A stretch of 64,000 bases of DNA from Molanna angustata (Eukaryota > Arthropoda > Insecta > Trichoptera > Molannidae): contig OY754990.1 of assembly GCA_963576475.1 (NCBI GenBank), positions 4,803,756 through 4,867,755 of the forward strand. Direction: 5' to 3'. The notes beneath the pieces are model-generated. The model saw only the letters and a program-made list of their open reading frames with translations. It had not been told where the DNA came from and searched no databases. The translations under genes were made by a program, and so were the position numbers. Position 1 is the stretch's first letter. Every line of letters starts with the position of its first letter. Shown one piece after another: positions 42,571 to 54,672 of the stretch.

Positions 42571-45318
42571 ATGATAAACCCGGGTCATTTAAGCTATAAT
42601 AATAAATCATTTAACATATTACAATGGAACAGTAGAAGTGCTGTTTCAAATAAACAAGATATAATACAATTACTCCGCGATTATGAGATTGATATTGCGG
42701 CAATTACCGAAACGTGGCTGATGCCTCACTTTAACTTTAACGTTCCAGGATACGTGTGCTCTCGCTCAGATCGATTAGATCGCAGAGGAGGTGGAGCTGC
42801 ACTTCTGGTTAACACGAAGATTCCTCACTCTGTAATACAACTTCCGCAAAACCCTTACCTAGAGATAGTCGCTGTCTTGGTTAATGAAATCGTATTTGTA
42901 TCCGTATACATTCCTCCAAAAATAGGATTTGATATTAGTTTCTTCAACACCATCGTTGCACTGCTACCAACTTCCTTTGTTATCTTGGGCGACCTTAACG
43001 CCCATTCTACGTCATGGGGATGCTCCCTTACCGATAGACCTGGAAGATGTTTACTTTCATTTCTGGACTCCCATAACTTGTGTGTTTTCAACGATGGTTC
43101 TCCAACTCTGCTCACTCCTCCAAATCAAAACCGAAGTGCATTGGATATTTCCATATGCACAGGAGACTTGATTGCCTCTTTGTCTTGGTCGGTTTTAGAT
43201 GATCCATTATCTAGTAACCATTATCCGATCATAATAAAATGGCATGTTAAACCTGTAAAAAATATACCACATCGTAGGCAATTGTTCAATTTACAAATAG
43301 CAGACTGGGTTTCATATTCAAAAAATCTAGAGGTGAACATGCCTTTACTTATCGAGAATGGAAGCACTTGCTCTAATGTAAATGATGAAAATGAAATTAT
43401 TATAAACTTTATACGTTCAGCAGCAGACAAAAGTATTCCCAAAAAGACTGGCAGCGGACTACCCAAAAGGAACGTTCCTTGGTGGGATAACGAGTGCACG
43501 GAACTAATTAAAGAACGCAAAATAGCCATGAACAACCTCCGGAAGAATTTCTCTATAGAAGCGTTTTTGTCCGCTAAATCCATCCAAGCAAAGGTAAAAA
43601 AAAGATTGAGACAAAAGAAGAGACAAGGCTGGCAGATATTTTGCTCTTCTTTGACTCCTCAATCTCCTTCTTCGTATGTGTGGAATATGATCAAACGATT
43701 CAAGGGATCATTCTCACCCCCTTCGCCTTCAGGCAAAATAGATCTCTGGCTTCATGATTTCTTGAACCTATTGGCCCCCCCATATGTACCACATTTGGAA
43801 CAGCTCTACCCTCCCAATATTTCCTTTCCACAATCTTCTGATACTTCATTTCTGAGTTCTCCATTCGTTATGAGTGAACTATCATGTTGCTTACATCGAG
43901 TCAAGGACTCTTCACCGGGATTGGACATGATCCCATACAAATTTTTCCAAAAAGCCCCGCCAGCTTTCCTGAACTCATTTCTGACATTTCTTAATAAAAT
44001 ACTTATTAACTCTTCAATCCCCAAATGCTGGAAAACACAACTAATCATTCCCATCCTAAAGCCCAACAAGGACCTATCTTTGGGATCTTCCTACAGGCCA
44101 ATCGCATTATCGTCCTGTGTATTAAAAATCCTTGAACACCTTCTCAAAAATTGGATCGATTGGTTTGTAGAAAGCAATTCTTTACTTTTCAGCTCCCAGT
44201 TTGGGTTTCGCAGATCATTATCATGCATTGATAATCTTAGCGTCTTAATTTCAGATATACAGATCGCCTTGTCTAAAAAAGAATTAACCGTTGCGATCTT
44301 TTTAGACATTGACGCGGCATACGATAATGTCTGTTTAGCAACCCTATATAAAAAAATGTTAAATTTATCCTTCCCCATCTCTTTGGCAAAGTTATTTTTT
44401 AGCATATTTTCAGGGCGAACCATCGTTGTAAACCATGGAACAGAAAGCTTTCGTAGAAACGTGTGGAGGGGTTTACCTCAGGGATCGGTGTTGAGCCCGA
44501 CACTTTTTAATTTGTATTGCAGTGACTTGCAAGCACAGATCCCAAGTGACTGTTCCATTGTACAGTACGCGGATGATATTGCTATTTACAATTCTAATAA
44601 GAGCATTGATCAAGCGGTAAAATCCATCTCAGTAGCTATTGAGAAAATTAATTCTTGGATGCATATTAACTCCCTAAAACTGTCCCCTCAAAAGTCTAAA
44701 GTAATAGTGTTTTCTAGAAAACATAATAATCCGAAAATCATACTGAAGACTAACGGATGCCCTATACCCCAGGTAGACGAAATCAGGTTTTTGGGATTAT
44801 TCTCAAATAGAAAACTGTCCTGGCACACACAAATTAATCATATCTCCGGGAGATGTGAAAATGGCATGAACATGCTGAGAGCTCTGTCCAATCTTTCGTG
44901 GGGATCCCATCCTACCACATTAAAATTAATTTATAACGCGATGATTCGTAGTCACTTGGACTACGCCAGCTTCTTATTTGACCCTCTCCCGAAAACTTTA
45001 GAGTCTATTTTAGACAGAATTCAAACCAAATCACTGAGATTAATTGTGGGAGCGATGCAATCGACTCCAAATAATTCCCTGCAAATAGAATGTGTTGACA
45101 TGCCTTTGAAAATTAGACGACAATATCTGTCTGACTGCTACTATACCAAAAAGATGATTTACGCAAGACATCCATTATTGAGCCGACTACCAATATTGAA
45201 TAATATTGTGAACACAGAGTCAAGACGACAAGCTCCTTGTCTCTGTGTGAGTTTTTCAAAAAAAAATTTACAGGTAAGGCAATACTCGTTTCCTTCCCCT
45301 GTTTATGATCTCCCATAA
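42571..45318 (+). CDS. I-clade LINE ORF2: endonuclease and reverse transcriptase (copy 2)
   Basis: This protein nicks the target and copies the element RNA onto it. It has 915 residues. Endonuclease (1 to about 225): LQWNSRS at 17-23, TETWL with the catalytic Glu at 46-50, GDLNAH at 140-145, and SNHYP at 215-219, where most relatives have Ser-Asp-His, so Asn replaces Asp. RT (about 390-720): PGLDMIPYKF, YRPIALSSCVLK, FLDIDAAYDNV, GLPQGSVLSPTLFNLY and QYADDIAIY with both catalytic Asp. The frame ends at TAA 45316-45318, and the RNase H frame follows in phase. The start ATG follows the ORF1-ORF2 A-run. Confidence 0.92.
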   Translation: MINPGHLSYNNKSFNILQWNSRSAVSNKQDIIQLLRDYEIDIAAITETWLMPHFNFNVPGYVCSRSDRLDRRGGGAALLVNTKIPHSVIQLPQNPYLEIVAVLVNEIVFVSVYIPPKIGFDISFFNTIVALLPTSFVILGDLNAHSTSWGCSLTDRPGRCLLSFLDSHNLCVFNDGSPTLLTPPNQNRSALDISICTGDLIASLSWSVLDDPLSSNHYPIIIKWHVKPVKNIPHRRQLFNLQIADWVSYSKNLEVNMPLLIENGSTCSNVNDENEIIINFIRSAADKSIPKKTGSGLPKRNVPWWDNECTELIKERKIAMNNLRKNFSIEAFLSAKSIQAKVKKRLRQKKRQGWQIFCSSLTPQSPSSYVWNMIKRFKGSFSPPSPSGKIDLWLHDFLNLLAPPYVPHLEQLYPPNISFPQSSDTSFLSSPFVMSELSCCLHRVKDSSPGLDMIPYKFFQKAPPAFLNSFLTFLNKILINSSIPKCWKTQLIIPILKPNKDLSLGSSYRPIALSSCVLKILEHLLKNWIDWFVESNSLLFSSQFGFRRSLSCIDNLSVLISDIQIALSKKELTVAIFLDIDAAYDNVCLATLYKKMLNLSFPISLAKLFFSIFSGRTIVVNHGTESFRRNVWRGLPQGSVLSPTLFNLYCSDLQAQIPSDCSIVQYADDIAIYNSNKSIDQAVKSISVAIEKINSWMHINSLKLSPQKSKVIVFSRKHNNPKIILKTNGCPIPQVDEIRFLGLFSNRKLSWHTQINHISGRCENGMNMLRALSNLSWGSHPTTLKLIYNAMIRSHLDYASFLFDPLPKTLESILDRIQTKSLRLIVGAMQSTPNNSLQIECVDMPLKIRRQYLSDCYYTKKMIYARHPLLSRLPILNNIVNTESRRQAPCLCVSFSKKNLQVRQYSFPSPVYDLP

Positions 45319-45354
45319 GAAGCTTTACTATATACACCGAATACGGTTCTAAAC

Positions 45355-46314
45355 ATGGGCTTAGATAGAAACACTACAATGTCCGTCCATCAAATAAATC
45401 GTGAATTCTTGCATACGGTTGAAAGTAAATGGCCAAACCGCATTCAGGTTTATACCGATGGATCTAAGATATCTACCGTGAGAAACCCTGGAGCGGCAGT
45501 TCTTATACCGTCACTTATAAAATCACTTACTAAACTTCCGCCAGAGGCATCTGTTTTTACAGCAGAATGTGTTGCCTTGCTGGAAGCCCTTAATATTGCA
45601 AAAAATATCAATTCGAGCAAATTCATAGTTTTCACCGATTCTTTGTCATTGGTTCAGAAGCTTTCCTCTCATCTTTTTATGTACATTGACAGTGAAATAA
45701 TATTATCCATTAAATTTGAGTTGTACAAATTAATGAAGAATTGCCAGGAAATTATAATAACATGGATCCCTTCCCACAAGGGAATTTACAATAACGAAGC
45801 TGTGGATGCTTTGGCTAGGACAGCAACTGTCTCTGGTGAACCTCATTCTAATATGATTCTCCCCATGAATGATCGTAAACGGTTGGCTGGGCAGATTGCT
45901 CGTGATCACTGGAGAACATTCTGGGATCGAGAGAGCATGGTTAAGGGTTCGTTGTATAAAGAAATACAATGTGATATTCCAAGCAAGCCTTGGTATCACA
46001 AGATGAATTTTAATAGACCCCAAATTATGAGTATATCCCGAATGCGGTTCGCTCACTATAGACTCGATGCCCATTTGTATAGATTGAATCTTGTAAATTC
46101 TCCTTATTGCGAATGTGGCCTGGATCTAGAAGATCTCGATCACGTATTTTTTGGATGCCCTATTAGAGATCGATACAGTTTATACCGATCTTTTTGTGGA
46201 AAGATTAACGAAGTTCAGTTTCCACTAAAGATTCGACACCTTCTTGTACTTGCTTCCCCGATAATCTACAAAGAAATATTAAAATTCACTGAGAAAAACA
46301 TGGTAGTTCCGTAG
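45355..46314 (+). CDS. I-clade LINE RNase H domain and C-terminal knuckle
   Basis: RNase H removes the RNA template. The 319-residue frame is in phase with ORF2, separated by one TAA and 12 sense codons, so it was originally part of one polyprotein. Active-site residues are present: YTDGSK (Asp, about 34), FTAECVALLEAL (Glu, about 75), VFTDSLSL (Asp, about 97) and WIPSHKGIYNNEAVDALA (His and last Asp). The C-terminal CECGLDLEDLDHVFFGC (Cys-x-Cys-His-Cys) is the knuckle common to this group. It ends at TAG 46312-46314, before a 100-bp 3' UTR and (TAA)n. Without readthrough, or a separate start at 45355, it would not be made. Confidence 0.85.
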   Translation: MGLDRNTTMSVHQINREFLHTVESKWPNRIQVYTDGSKISTVRNPGAAVLIPSLIKSLTKLPPEASVFTAECVALLEALNIAKNINSSKFIVFTDSLSLVQKLSSHLFMYIDSEIILSIKFELYKLMKNCQEIIITWIPSHKGIYNNEAVDALARTATVSGEPHSNMILPMNDRKRLAGQIARDHWRTFWDRESMVKGSLYKEIQCDIPSKPWYHKMNFNRPQIMSISRMRFAHYRLDAHLYRLNLVNSPYCECGLDLEDLDHVFFGCPIRDRYSLYRSFCGKINEVQFPLKIRHLLVLASPIIYKEILKFTEKNMVVP

Positions 46315-46434
46315 GCGTTGTTCGACTTTTTTAAACTGTTTTTTGTTTTTATTTATATAAAATTCTCACTTCGTTAAATGGCACAAATCGACCTTAAATG
46401 GTCGTATTGCCTAAATCAAAATAATAATAATAAT

Positions 46435-46774
46435 CCGTTGAAGGACGAAAAAAGATGGCGTACAGTAATTATATTATAGATTTTTTTTTTCATTTATTGT
46501 TTTTTGAGTATTTTTTTTCTTTATTATTAATTAAACTTCTTGTAAATAAGCATGTAATAAATATTAATATTTTTTCGTGCAACTTGATGAGACCTCTCGT
46601 CTACCACGAGGAAACATCAAGCCAAGGTGTGGGGAAGAAAAGGAGAGACAAATGATGGCGACACTTAAAAATTGTTTTAGTACGGCGCTTTTTTTATTTA
46701 TAATATTCACAAATGGTCCATGGCAAAAAAAATAATTAACTAAAAACAACAGACAACAAATAAAGCAGAAACAC
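46435..46774. other. Flank of the LINE; one short shared block
   Basis: The 46522-46583 block (around 'cttgtaaataagcatgtaat' and 'ttttttcgtgcaact') recurs at 59148-59192. No gene is supported; the 66-residue frame here has no domain. Confidence 0.4.
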
Positions 46775-47703
46775 GTGGCATCTACCGAAACGAACTGTCA
46801 AAAAGATTTTTGGGAGCTGGAACAGATTCCAAAGACTATCGCAAAGAATCCAGAAGATGAAGTTTGTGAAAAACATTTTTTAGACACTATAACTCGTACA
46901 AAAGAAGGTCGTTTTATGGCACGTCTTCCTTTTAAGAAAATTTTCACTTCTTTGGGTGAATCAAAAAACCTAGCTATGCGTAGATTTTACTCATTGGAAC
47001 ACAAATTAGAAAAAAATATTACTTTTAAATTAGAATATTCAAATGTCATAAATGAATATATACGGTTGGGTCATATGGAGAAGGCTTTAAACTCTGATAT
47101 TAAGTATTTTTTACCACATCATTGTATTATAAAGAATTCTACTACAACTCGAGTACGTGTGGTCTTCGACGCTTCTATGAAAACAGAGAGCGGATTATCA
47201 CTGAATGATTCTCTTATGGCGGGACCTAAATTGCAAAAGAATATAGTTGATATTTTATTGAATTTGAATTGTATAGCTTTCGTCTCAGACATCAAACAAA
47301 TGTACAGACAAATAATTTTACATGATCAGGATCGTAATTATCATGGTATTTTTTGGAGGGATTCACCTGATAAACCTTTGGAAATATTCAGATTAACAAC
47401 TGTTACTTTTGGAATATCGTCATCACCATATATTGCAATGAGGTGTTTAATAGAATTGGCCAAACAGGGGCGAGCTTCTCATTCTAAAGCTAGTCAAATT
47501 ATTCAAAAGGAGATGTATGTTGATGATATTATCAGTGGTACATACTACGATGCTGTCAAGCTTAAGGAAGAGTTGACAGATCTATTAAGGGGTGCTGGTT
47601 TCGAATTAAGTAAATGGGCCAGCAATAGTGAGGAATTTCTATCTTATATTCCTCATGAACATTGTGAAGATATACAATCTTTTGATTCAAAGACAGAAGC
47701 TGG
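46775..47703 (+). pseudogene. BEL/Pao reverse transcriptase
   Basis: The Pao-type RT region has HHCIIKNSTTTRVRVVFDAS, LNDSLMAGPKLQ, VSDIKQMYRQI (first catalytic Asp), RLTTVTFGISSSPYIAMR and MYVDDIISG (YVDD, catalytic pair intact). The 5' part of pol, protease and gag are missing, and the upstream sequence is unrelated. The coding sequence stops at Glu-Ala-Gly where a solo LTR is inserted. Across the two CTGG copies the reading frame continues exactly at 48664. Confidence 0.88.
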
Positions 47704-48663
47704 TGACACTCCTTCGCTTCACGCTGTCCGGAGACTCAGATGGCAAGGCCGCTGACCAGCTCCGAACAGCACTCAGCGTAGACGTGTGCAGTTTAGGTGG
47801 AGCGCTAGGGACGACGTGAAGCGTCGTCTCAACGTGTCACTCCCCTCGGATTAACTATTAATACTAACTGGACCAAGGTAAGAGAACATTAAAGGCCACT
47901 CACCGTGAGGACGTGGTCTCCCAGCTTGGACCCCTGTCGATGACGGTGGATCGACAGCCCACCAGGCGTAGTCTGCGTTGACCTACGGGTCGGTGGACGT
48001 CCTCGGCCACTGGGAAGGTCCGTGTTCAGCCCAATGTATGCAAAGAAGATTTAAAACTTATAGTTGGCTTAGAGCCGATGGAAACACCTAGGTGGCACAA
48101 CCTGACCGAGGGAATCCGTCGGACGAAACCCTGGCAGGCGACTCGCCGAAACGCGCAAAGGCCTCTACGGTTCAGCCAAGGCAACAGTCTCAGGAAAAAC
48201 CCAGCCAGCTGCACCAGGCTTGGCTCAAGTTAGAGTTTCTTACTTTCGTTGGGTAGAAAAAATAAAATAAAAATTATTGCCGGCTCTGGGGCACCGGACT
48301 TGAGACGAGAAGTTATTTATTAATATCGACTGCTGGCGGCTCGGCCAGACTTTAAAAAAAATTTTCCTTTTTGAAAAAAAAATAAAATTGATGCGTAAAG
48401 AATCGTTCCTCTTTTTTTAAAATTAAAATTCCCACACGCGGCAAAACTCAGCGCGCTTTTTTTTCTCCCAGCTGACAGACAAAATGTTCCCATTTCATAA
48501 AAAAAATTATCCCAAGTAATAAAATCATTATCATTATTTCCCCAAAAATTAATGGTGGTTCCCGCGGTATTTTGGGTAGGTACCCGAAAATACTTGCACG
48601 TCATATAGGGGCGTCGGATTTCTCTCGCTCACGTCACTCGTGACGACTGACCGGCCGGTATCA
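47704..48663 (-). mobile_element. Solo LTR (Gypsy-related) inside BEL/Pao pol
   Basis: A 960-bp insert begins TGACACTCC and ends CGGTATCA, with 4-bp target copies CTGG at 47700-47703 and 48664-48667. Removing it and one CTGG restores the pol frame. The ends and internal phrases are shared with the LTR at 60042-60982, which adjoins a Gypsy gag-pol. The orientation is taken from that element. It is a different subfamily, more diverged. Confidence 0.85.
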
Positions 48664-49082
48664 CTGGATTAAAGGTTTTGGGAATTCAGTGGAGTCCATC
48701 GGGAGATTATTTTAAATATTATGTTAACATTTTAAACACAACTCTGACAAAACGTGTAATTTTGTCAAATATTGCTCGATTGTATGACCCGTGTGGGTGG
48801 TTAGCACCTATTACATTTTTCGCTAAGGTCATACTCCAAGAAATGTGGCTTCTAAAATTGGGATGGGACGAAGAAGTTCCAAATCATATTGCAGAAAAAT
48901 GGAGTAATTTTATTTCTCAGTTAGATCGGATTTCTGAGATAAAAATCAATCGATGGGTTACTTCTTTGGATTGTACAGTGAATTATCAGTTGCATGGATT
49001 CTGTGACGCATCAGAAAAGGGATATGCAATTTCAATTTACTTGCGATTAGAAGATCGATCAGGAAGATCAAGGTTTATTTAA
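48664..49082 (+). pseudogene. BEL/Pao pol, RT connection and start of RNase H
   Basis: It continues the RT frame with LGIQWSPSGDYFKYYVN, SNIARLYDPCGWLAPITFFAKV (a signature of Pao pol) and LHGFCDASEKGYAISIYLR, the first Asp of RNase H. A stop at 49080-49082 and a frame change interrupt it, and the sequence continues in another frame at 49085. Confidence 0.85.
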
Positions 49083-49084
49083 TT

Positions 49085-50383
49085 ATGGGTAAATCAAAAA
49101 TCGCATCGCTTAAACAAAAATTGTCTATTCCACGAATGGAACTTTGTGGCGCACATTTACTTTCAAAATCATTAAAGTACGTTCAGAATAATTTAAATTC
49201 AATTCACATTACATCTATATTTGCTTGGTGTGACTCAAAGGTTACTCTTGCATGGTTAAAAACACCAGTTCATCAGTTAAGGTCATTTGAAGCAAATCGA
49301 GTATCTCAAATTCACTCAAATTGTGATACAACCATTTGGAGGTATATTCCATCAGCATTAAACCCAGCGGATTGTGCGTCAAGGGGACTCTTACCTAGTA
49401 AATTAATAAATCATAAACTTTGGTGGGAACCATTATGGCTCACTGAATCTTCTTCAAATTGGCCAGAGAACAGGAGTATATCAATTCAAAACGGTGAACC
49501 AGAGATTGTAGAGTTGAGTGTCTCTCATGTTGTCCAACGTGAAACCGCTTGGGACATCATTCAGCGATTTAGCTCGTTTTCGAAACTTGTTCGAATCACG
49601 GCACTCTGTAGGCGATATATAAATAACATACGGCGAGAAAGTGTCAAACAAATAGGATACATCTCAGCCACAGAATGGAATAACGCATTATTAAAACTCA
49701 TTAAGAATGTACAATTAATAGAATTCTCAAAGGATATTGAGCTCATAAATCGTAATTTGAGTCATAAGACAACATTTTTTAAATTAAGACCTTTTATTGA
49801 CGCAAATGGCGTCGTTAGAGTCGATGGAAGATTACAACAATCAAGTTTATCTTATGAGACAAAACATCCAATCATTCTACCAAAATCTCATCAACTCACT
49901 CTTTTAATTATTAAATATTATCATGTACAATATTTACACGCCGGTCCGTCTCTAACATTAGCGAATTTAAGACAAAGATTTTGGATCATATCGGGTCGAA
50001 GCATAGTTAGACAAGTGATCCATCAATGTATTAAGTGTTTCCGAACGAAACCCAAAATAATAGAACCTGTAATGGCTCAACTGCCTAAAGTAAGAGTACA
50101 AGAAGCACGAGTTTTCTCAAAGACAGGCTGCGATTTCGCAGGTCCATTTTTTATTAAATCGTCCAAACTGCGCAATGCTAAACTACTAAAGGGATATCTT
50201 GCCTTATTCATTTGCATGGCAACAAAGGCTATACACATAGAAATTGTCTCTGATTTGTCCACGGCCGCTTTTCTTGCAGCATTGGATAGATTTGTGTCCC
50301 GAAGAGGAATTTGTTCAGATTTTTATTCTGACGGAGCGACGAACTTTGTCGGTAGTAAGAGTCACCTGAAAGAAATTTTTTAA
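49085..50383 (+). pseudogene. BEL/Pao pol, RNase H remainder and integrase
   Basis: After a frameshift the frame reads SIPRMELCGAHLLSKSL and FAWCDSKVTLAWL (RNase H Glu and Asp), then NPADCASRG. The H2C2 zinc finger of integrase follows (HAGPSLTLANLRQRFWI, then CIKCFR), and the catalytic core with TGCDFAGPF and FYSDGATNFVG (two of the D-D-E residues). It stops at TAA 50381-50383, but the same frame goes on to 50593 with PHMGGLWERAISSVK, the Glu of the triad. So one nonsense codon and one frameshift disable the gene here. Confidence 0.88.
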
Positions 50384-50593
50384 ATTTTACAAAATAATTC
50401 TACATTTGAAGAGATATCTACATATCTAACGGAACGACAAATCACATTCCATCGAAATCCTCCCGCAGCGCCTCATATGGGAGGCTTATGGGAACGAGCA
50501 ATATCGTCGGTTAAGACTCATATGAAAAGAGTGGTAGGAGAGATCGCATTAACATTCGAAGAATTATACACTCTAGGTACAAAGATAGAAGCA
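50384..50593 (+). pseudogene. BEL/Pao integrase, end of catalytic core
   Basis: In phase with 49085-50383 beyond its stop. It carries the triad Glu and the LTFEELYTL block, then KIEAVLN, where a LINE is inserted. The interrupted motif (Leu-Asn-Ser-Arg-Pro) continues at 51447. Confidence 0.8.
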
Positions 50594-51446
<853 letters not shown>

Positions 51447-51872
51447 TCTCGACCTATTTGTCCATTGTCGGATAATCCTGATGATTTAGACGTCTTAACA
51501 CCTGGTCATTTCCTAATAGGACAGGCTTTATTAAACATTCCGGAAAAAGACGTGGAAGCTGCAAATATAAATATTTTAGGAAGATGGGAGATGCTTAGAA
51601 AGTTCCATCAGCAAATCTGGAAGCGATGGAGCTTGGAATACTTGCATAATCTACATCAACGTTCGAAATGGACAGCTGACAAGGTTAATGTCAAGGTAAA
51701 CGATTTAGTTCTAATAAAGGAAGAAAATGTACCTCCACTTCAATGGAAGATGGCTCGTATAATAAGATTGCATCCTGGAAAAGACGGAGTTGTCAGAATC
51801 ATAGAATTACGTAAGTGTAAGGGAATATTAACTAGACCAGTAGTTAAAATATGTCCTTTACCATTTGAATAA
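51447..51872 (+). pseudogene. BEL/Pao integrase C-terminal domain
   Basis: It resumes with SRPICPLSDNPDDLDVLTPG, then GHFLIGQALLNIPE, RWEMLRKFHQQIWKRWSLEY and a Trp-Lys-Arg-Ile-rich C-terminus (PPLQWKMARI, RPVVKICPLP). All are typical of the last part of Pao integrases. The stop is at 51870-51872. The LTR-like sequence begins 280 bp downstream. Confidence 0.85.
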
Positions 51873-52151
51873 ATGAATAGGTATTCCAATTCATATATGG
51901 GCTAATTCATAAGTTTATTATAATCTTATTTTATACATTTAAGATTTATTTTACGTTCATATTTATTTTTATTTTTTGTTGTTTATTGCTTCTATATAAG
52001 GAAAGATGCACATACTTTCGGATTAATTCTTAGAAATAATTTTCTTCATAATATTAATTTTGAGTGTACTCGGTGTAAGTACACATGTTATGTTTAATTA
52101 TTTGTTTGGATGGTATCTCCGAATTTGTACTTCACTTTCGGGGCGGGAGAA
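51873..52151. other. 3' part of the BEL/Pao element, non-coding
   Basis: AT-rich spacer ending in the purine-rich GGGGCGGGAGAA at 52139-52150, a candidate polypurine tract directly before TGTTAGA. Confidence 0.5.
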
Positions 52152-52872
52152 TGTTAGATATTATCATCATAATATCTAATTTACTTTTTGTTATATGGTA
52201 TTATTGCCTACAATTTTGGTTTACCCCCCCCTTTCCTCCCACTTCCTACCCTCTCCATAGTATTCACTCTAGCTCGGAGCAGAACAGCTGTGTATAACTC
52301 GCAACTATAACATTTTTCGGCGTGCACGATTTTACGTATTCGGAAACGGTGTCTATTTAGTATTAGGTAATTTCGGAATTTACCTACATATAATACAAAG
52401 TTCGGAGACAATATAAAATCTGTGTACATTGTGTTGTGACTGTGAAAATTGTTCTGCAATCCAGATATTGTGACTGAAAGAAACACAGGACTTGGTGAGT
52501 CATCCCTTTTATACAGTCCACTAAAACTCCTTCCTGTGTGAACATAACGCACACAATTAATTGAACAATAACCAATTACACAGGTTTTTACTGTACAATT
52601 TCATATCGCTTCTCCAATCTTTTCTTTCAGATAAACCCAGCACCGGGTAGGCTTCCACAACTAAGATGCTCAACGCAGCCAACCAGAACATCAATATCAA
52701 GATGACCACGCAGCATCAACAAAACAAAATCAAAAATAGCATAGCTGATTGTCGGAAACAGGATACATATATGTTCCAAAACACACTTGTGATATCTTGG
52801 ATACAATAAAGCTGCCTTTACACTTTTGAAAACACAATTCTGTCTTTTTCTTCTCTCTATTTATACTCTCAG
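52152..52872 (+). mobile_element. Probable 3' LTR of the BEL/Pao element
   Basis: It starts TGTTAGATATTATC after a polypurine-like tract and probably ends TACTCTCA near 52872. A poly(A) signal AATAAAG lies at 52805-52811, followed by a T-rich region. The 5' LTR is absent, so the right edge is not verified. Confidence 0.5.
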
Positions 52873-53289
52873 TTCAAAACTAGGATATATACTATGTTAT
52901 TACTGTACTGCCTCAGAACAGACTTGTCTAGTGAGGCAGTAAATTTCCAAAAAGGCACAATTGTACATTATGTATATAAGTCTTTTTCAAAATATAGTTA
53001 TTTTCTTTTGTTATTGTTATATACATGTTGTGCAAACAATGGAAATAAAAAATTTCATTTCATTTCACTATTTGCAACCATGCATTATTGTACAGTCATC
53101 ATTGGGTATAATTTGAAGAAGCTTGACAAGTTCACTTATCTAAGTTACATATAAGGTCAATTATTATAATATTATTTCCATACAATTGATAATTATGATT
53201 CTTTGCCGGCTTGAGAGAGATCGATCTCAGGGTGTGCGCAGTTCGTTTGAACACGCTCGTTCAAAAGGCCACTAAGTTGGGCGACAATC
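52873..53289. other. No gene supported; one short hairpin
   Basis: A 10-bp stem (TACTGCCTCA with TGAGGCAGTA) surrounds 52901-52943. Otherwise AT-rich with no recognised feature. Confidence 0.4.
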
Positions 53290-54232
53290 TGACACCAGCT
53301 CTCTCTCTCTGCGGTCGCAGAGAGGGCCGTCAGTCCTATGGACGCAAGGCGTCCTAGTCAAGTAAAGTGACCAGCTTCGGTCTTGGATCGAGAGAGAATT
53401 GAAGGCACTCACCCCAAGGACGCGGTCCTTTCCTCTTCGACCGTCTGCTAAGGGAGACGCTCAGCAGATCACCCCGTCGTAGACCAGCAGGAAGCTACAG
53501 GTGGGTGACGTCCTCAGTTATAGGTCCTCGATCCAGAACAAAAGAAAACAGAGAAGCGATTGCAGAAGAGAAATTCTGGGTCAAGAGCGCGACAGGCTAT
53601 GGTGATCCTCCCCTCCACACGGTTACAAAGGGGGGCCCTGGCTTGCGCTAGGGCAGACGCTTCCCAGGCCGTCGGCGCCTCGAGTCAGTAATAAGATATA
53701 GTTTGGTGTTAAAATAAAAAAATGGCAAGTTACGAGACGCACTACAGCCTGAGAAGCTACTTCTATCTTTGGCTGCAGTCTGAAAGAGGCCTCTACAGTT
53801 ACAAAAAATGCTGCCAAAAGATTTACAAAAAATTTTACCGCGTGGCGGAGGTACGTTGTTCAGCGGCAATTTGGGGCAGTTTGAGCCTCTTGAGTGGCAG
53901 GATCGATAGAACTCGATCTGTTGGGATTCTCTGGCGGAATCCCAAGGGTTCTTTTTAGTTATAAAGTTGTTTTTTTTTTGTGTGCCGGAGAGTGTCCGGC
54001 CGTCTTTGATTAAAATGTCAGCTGATCGGCTGTTGGTAGCTGTCAGAATCTGATTGAAAAAAGTTCAAATCATTGTCCAAAAAAAAATTGCCATATAAAA
54101 AAAATTAAAATAAATTTCCCCAGAATCCCGCTGACGGTCGGGGTAGGTTCCGCGGAGAAATTTAGCCACAACCTACTCGAATAGGACGGTGGATCTCTCT
54201 CGCGGACATGGGGCCGAGGCGGGCCGGTATCA
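53290..54232 (-). mobile_element. Gypsy-related LTR, second copy
   Basis: A 943-bp sequence about 93 percent identical by eye to the LTR at 60042-60982, with TGACACC and GGTATCA ends. No 4-bp target copies match at its edges (AATC and TGTC). No internal Gypsy sequence adjoins it, and directly after it comes a hAT transposase end. Confidence 0.75.
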
Positions 54233-54672
54233 TGTCAATATATATTTACAATTACAGCCCAGAATGCAAACGTAGAAGGAGTTTTTTCTATCATGGGGGC
54301 TCAATGGTCGAAAGAAAGAAACCGACTAAAGGTGTCTTCAGTTCGAGCTATATTTTTAGTTCAATATAATTTGAATAATTTAACATGTGAGGCATTTTAT
54401 AAATCAATAATTAAAGAAAAAACCTTACTTAAAAAGGTATATTCACATATTAAGTACGATAAAACTGATTAAGTAGGTAGCTACTTGGATTATTACCAAA
54501 GGAAGATTATTTTTAGTTTGTTTAACTTTTAATTAAAGAGATCTTTAAAATGTAATCTGTGTTTTATTGAAAATCCTGAGATATCATGAGATTTGCAAAA
54601 TCCGGCCGAAATCCTGAGAAATGTCGAAAAATCCTGAAATATCAGGACAAATCCTGAGATATGGTAACCCTA
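54233..54672 (+). mobile_element. 3' end of a hAT-type DNA transposon
   Basis: The C-terminal transposase frame (54263-54472) is followed by a short UTR and a terminal region at 54560-54672. There AAATCCTGAGAT-type motifs repeat in both orientations, and the end is ATGGTAACCCTA (reversed TAGGGTTACCAT, a hAT-like terminus). The 5' side is replaced by the LTR. Confidence 0.65.
54263..54472 (+). pseudogene. hAT-type transposase, C-terminal fragment
   Basis: The frame reads NANVEGVFSIMGAQWSKERN, then RLKVSSVRAIFLVQYNL and CEAFYKSI, ending at TAA 54470-54472. This matches the end of the hAT dimerisation domain (the E-x-V/F-S-x-M, N-x-W, D/E-R-N-R-L pattern). The rest of the transposase is not in this window. 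It lies too short and too late in the protein to be functional. Confidence 0.65.
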
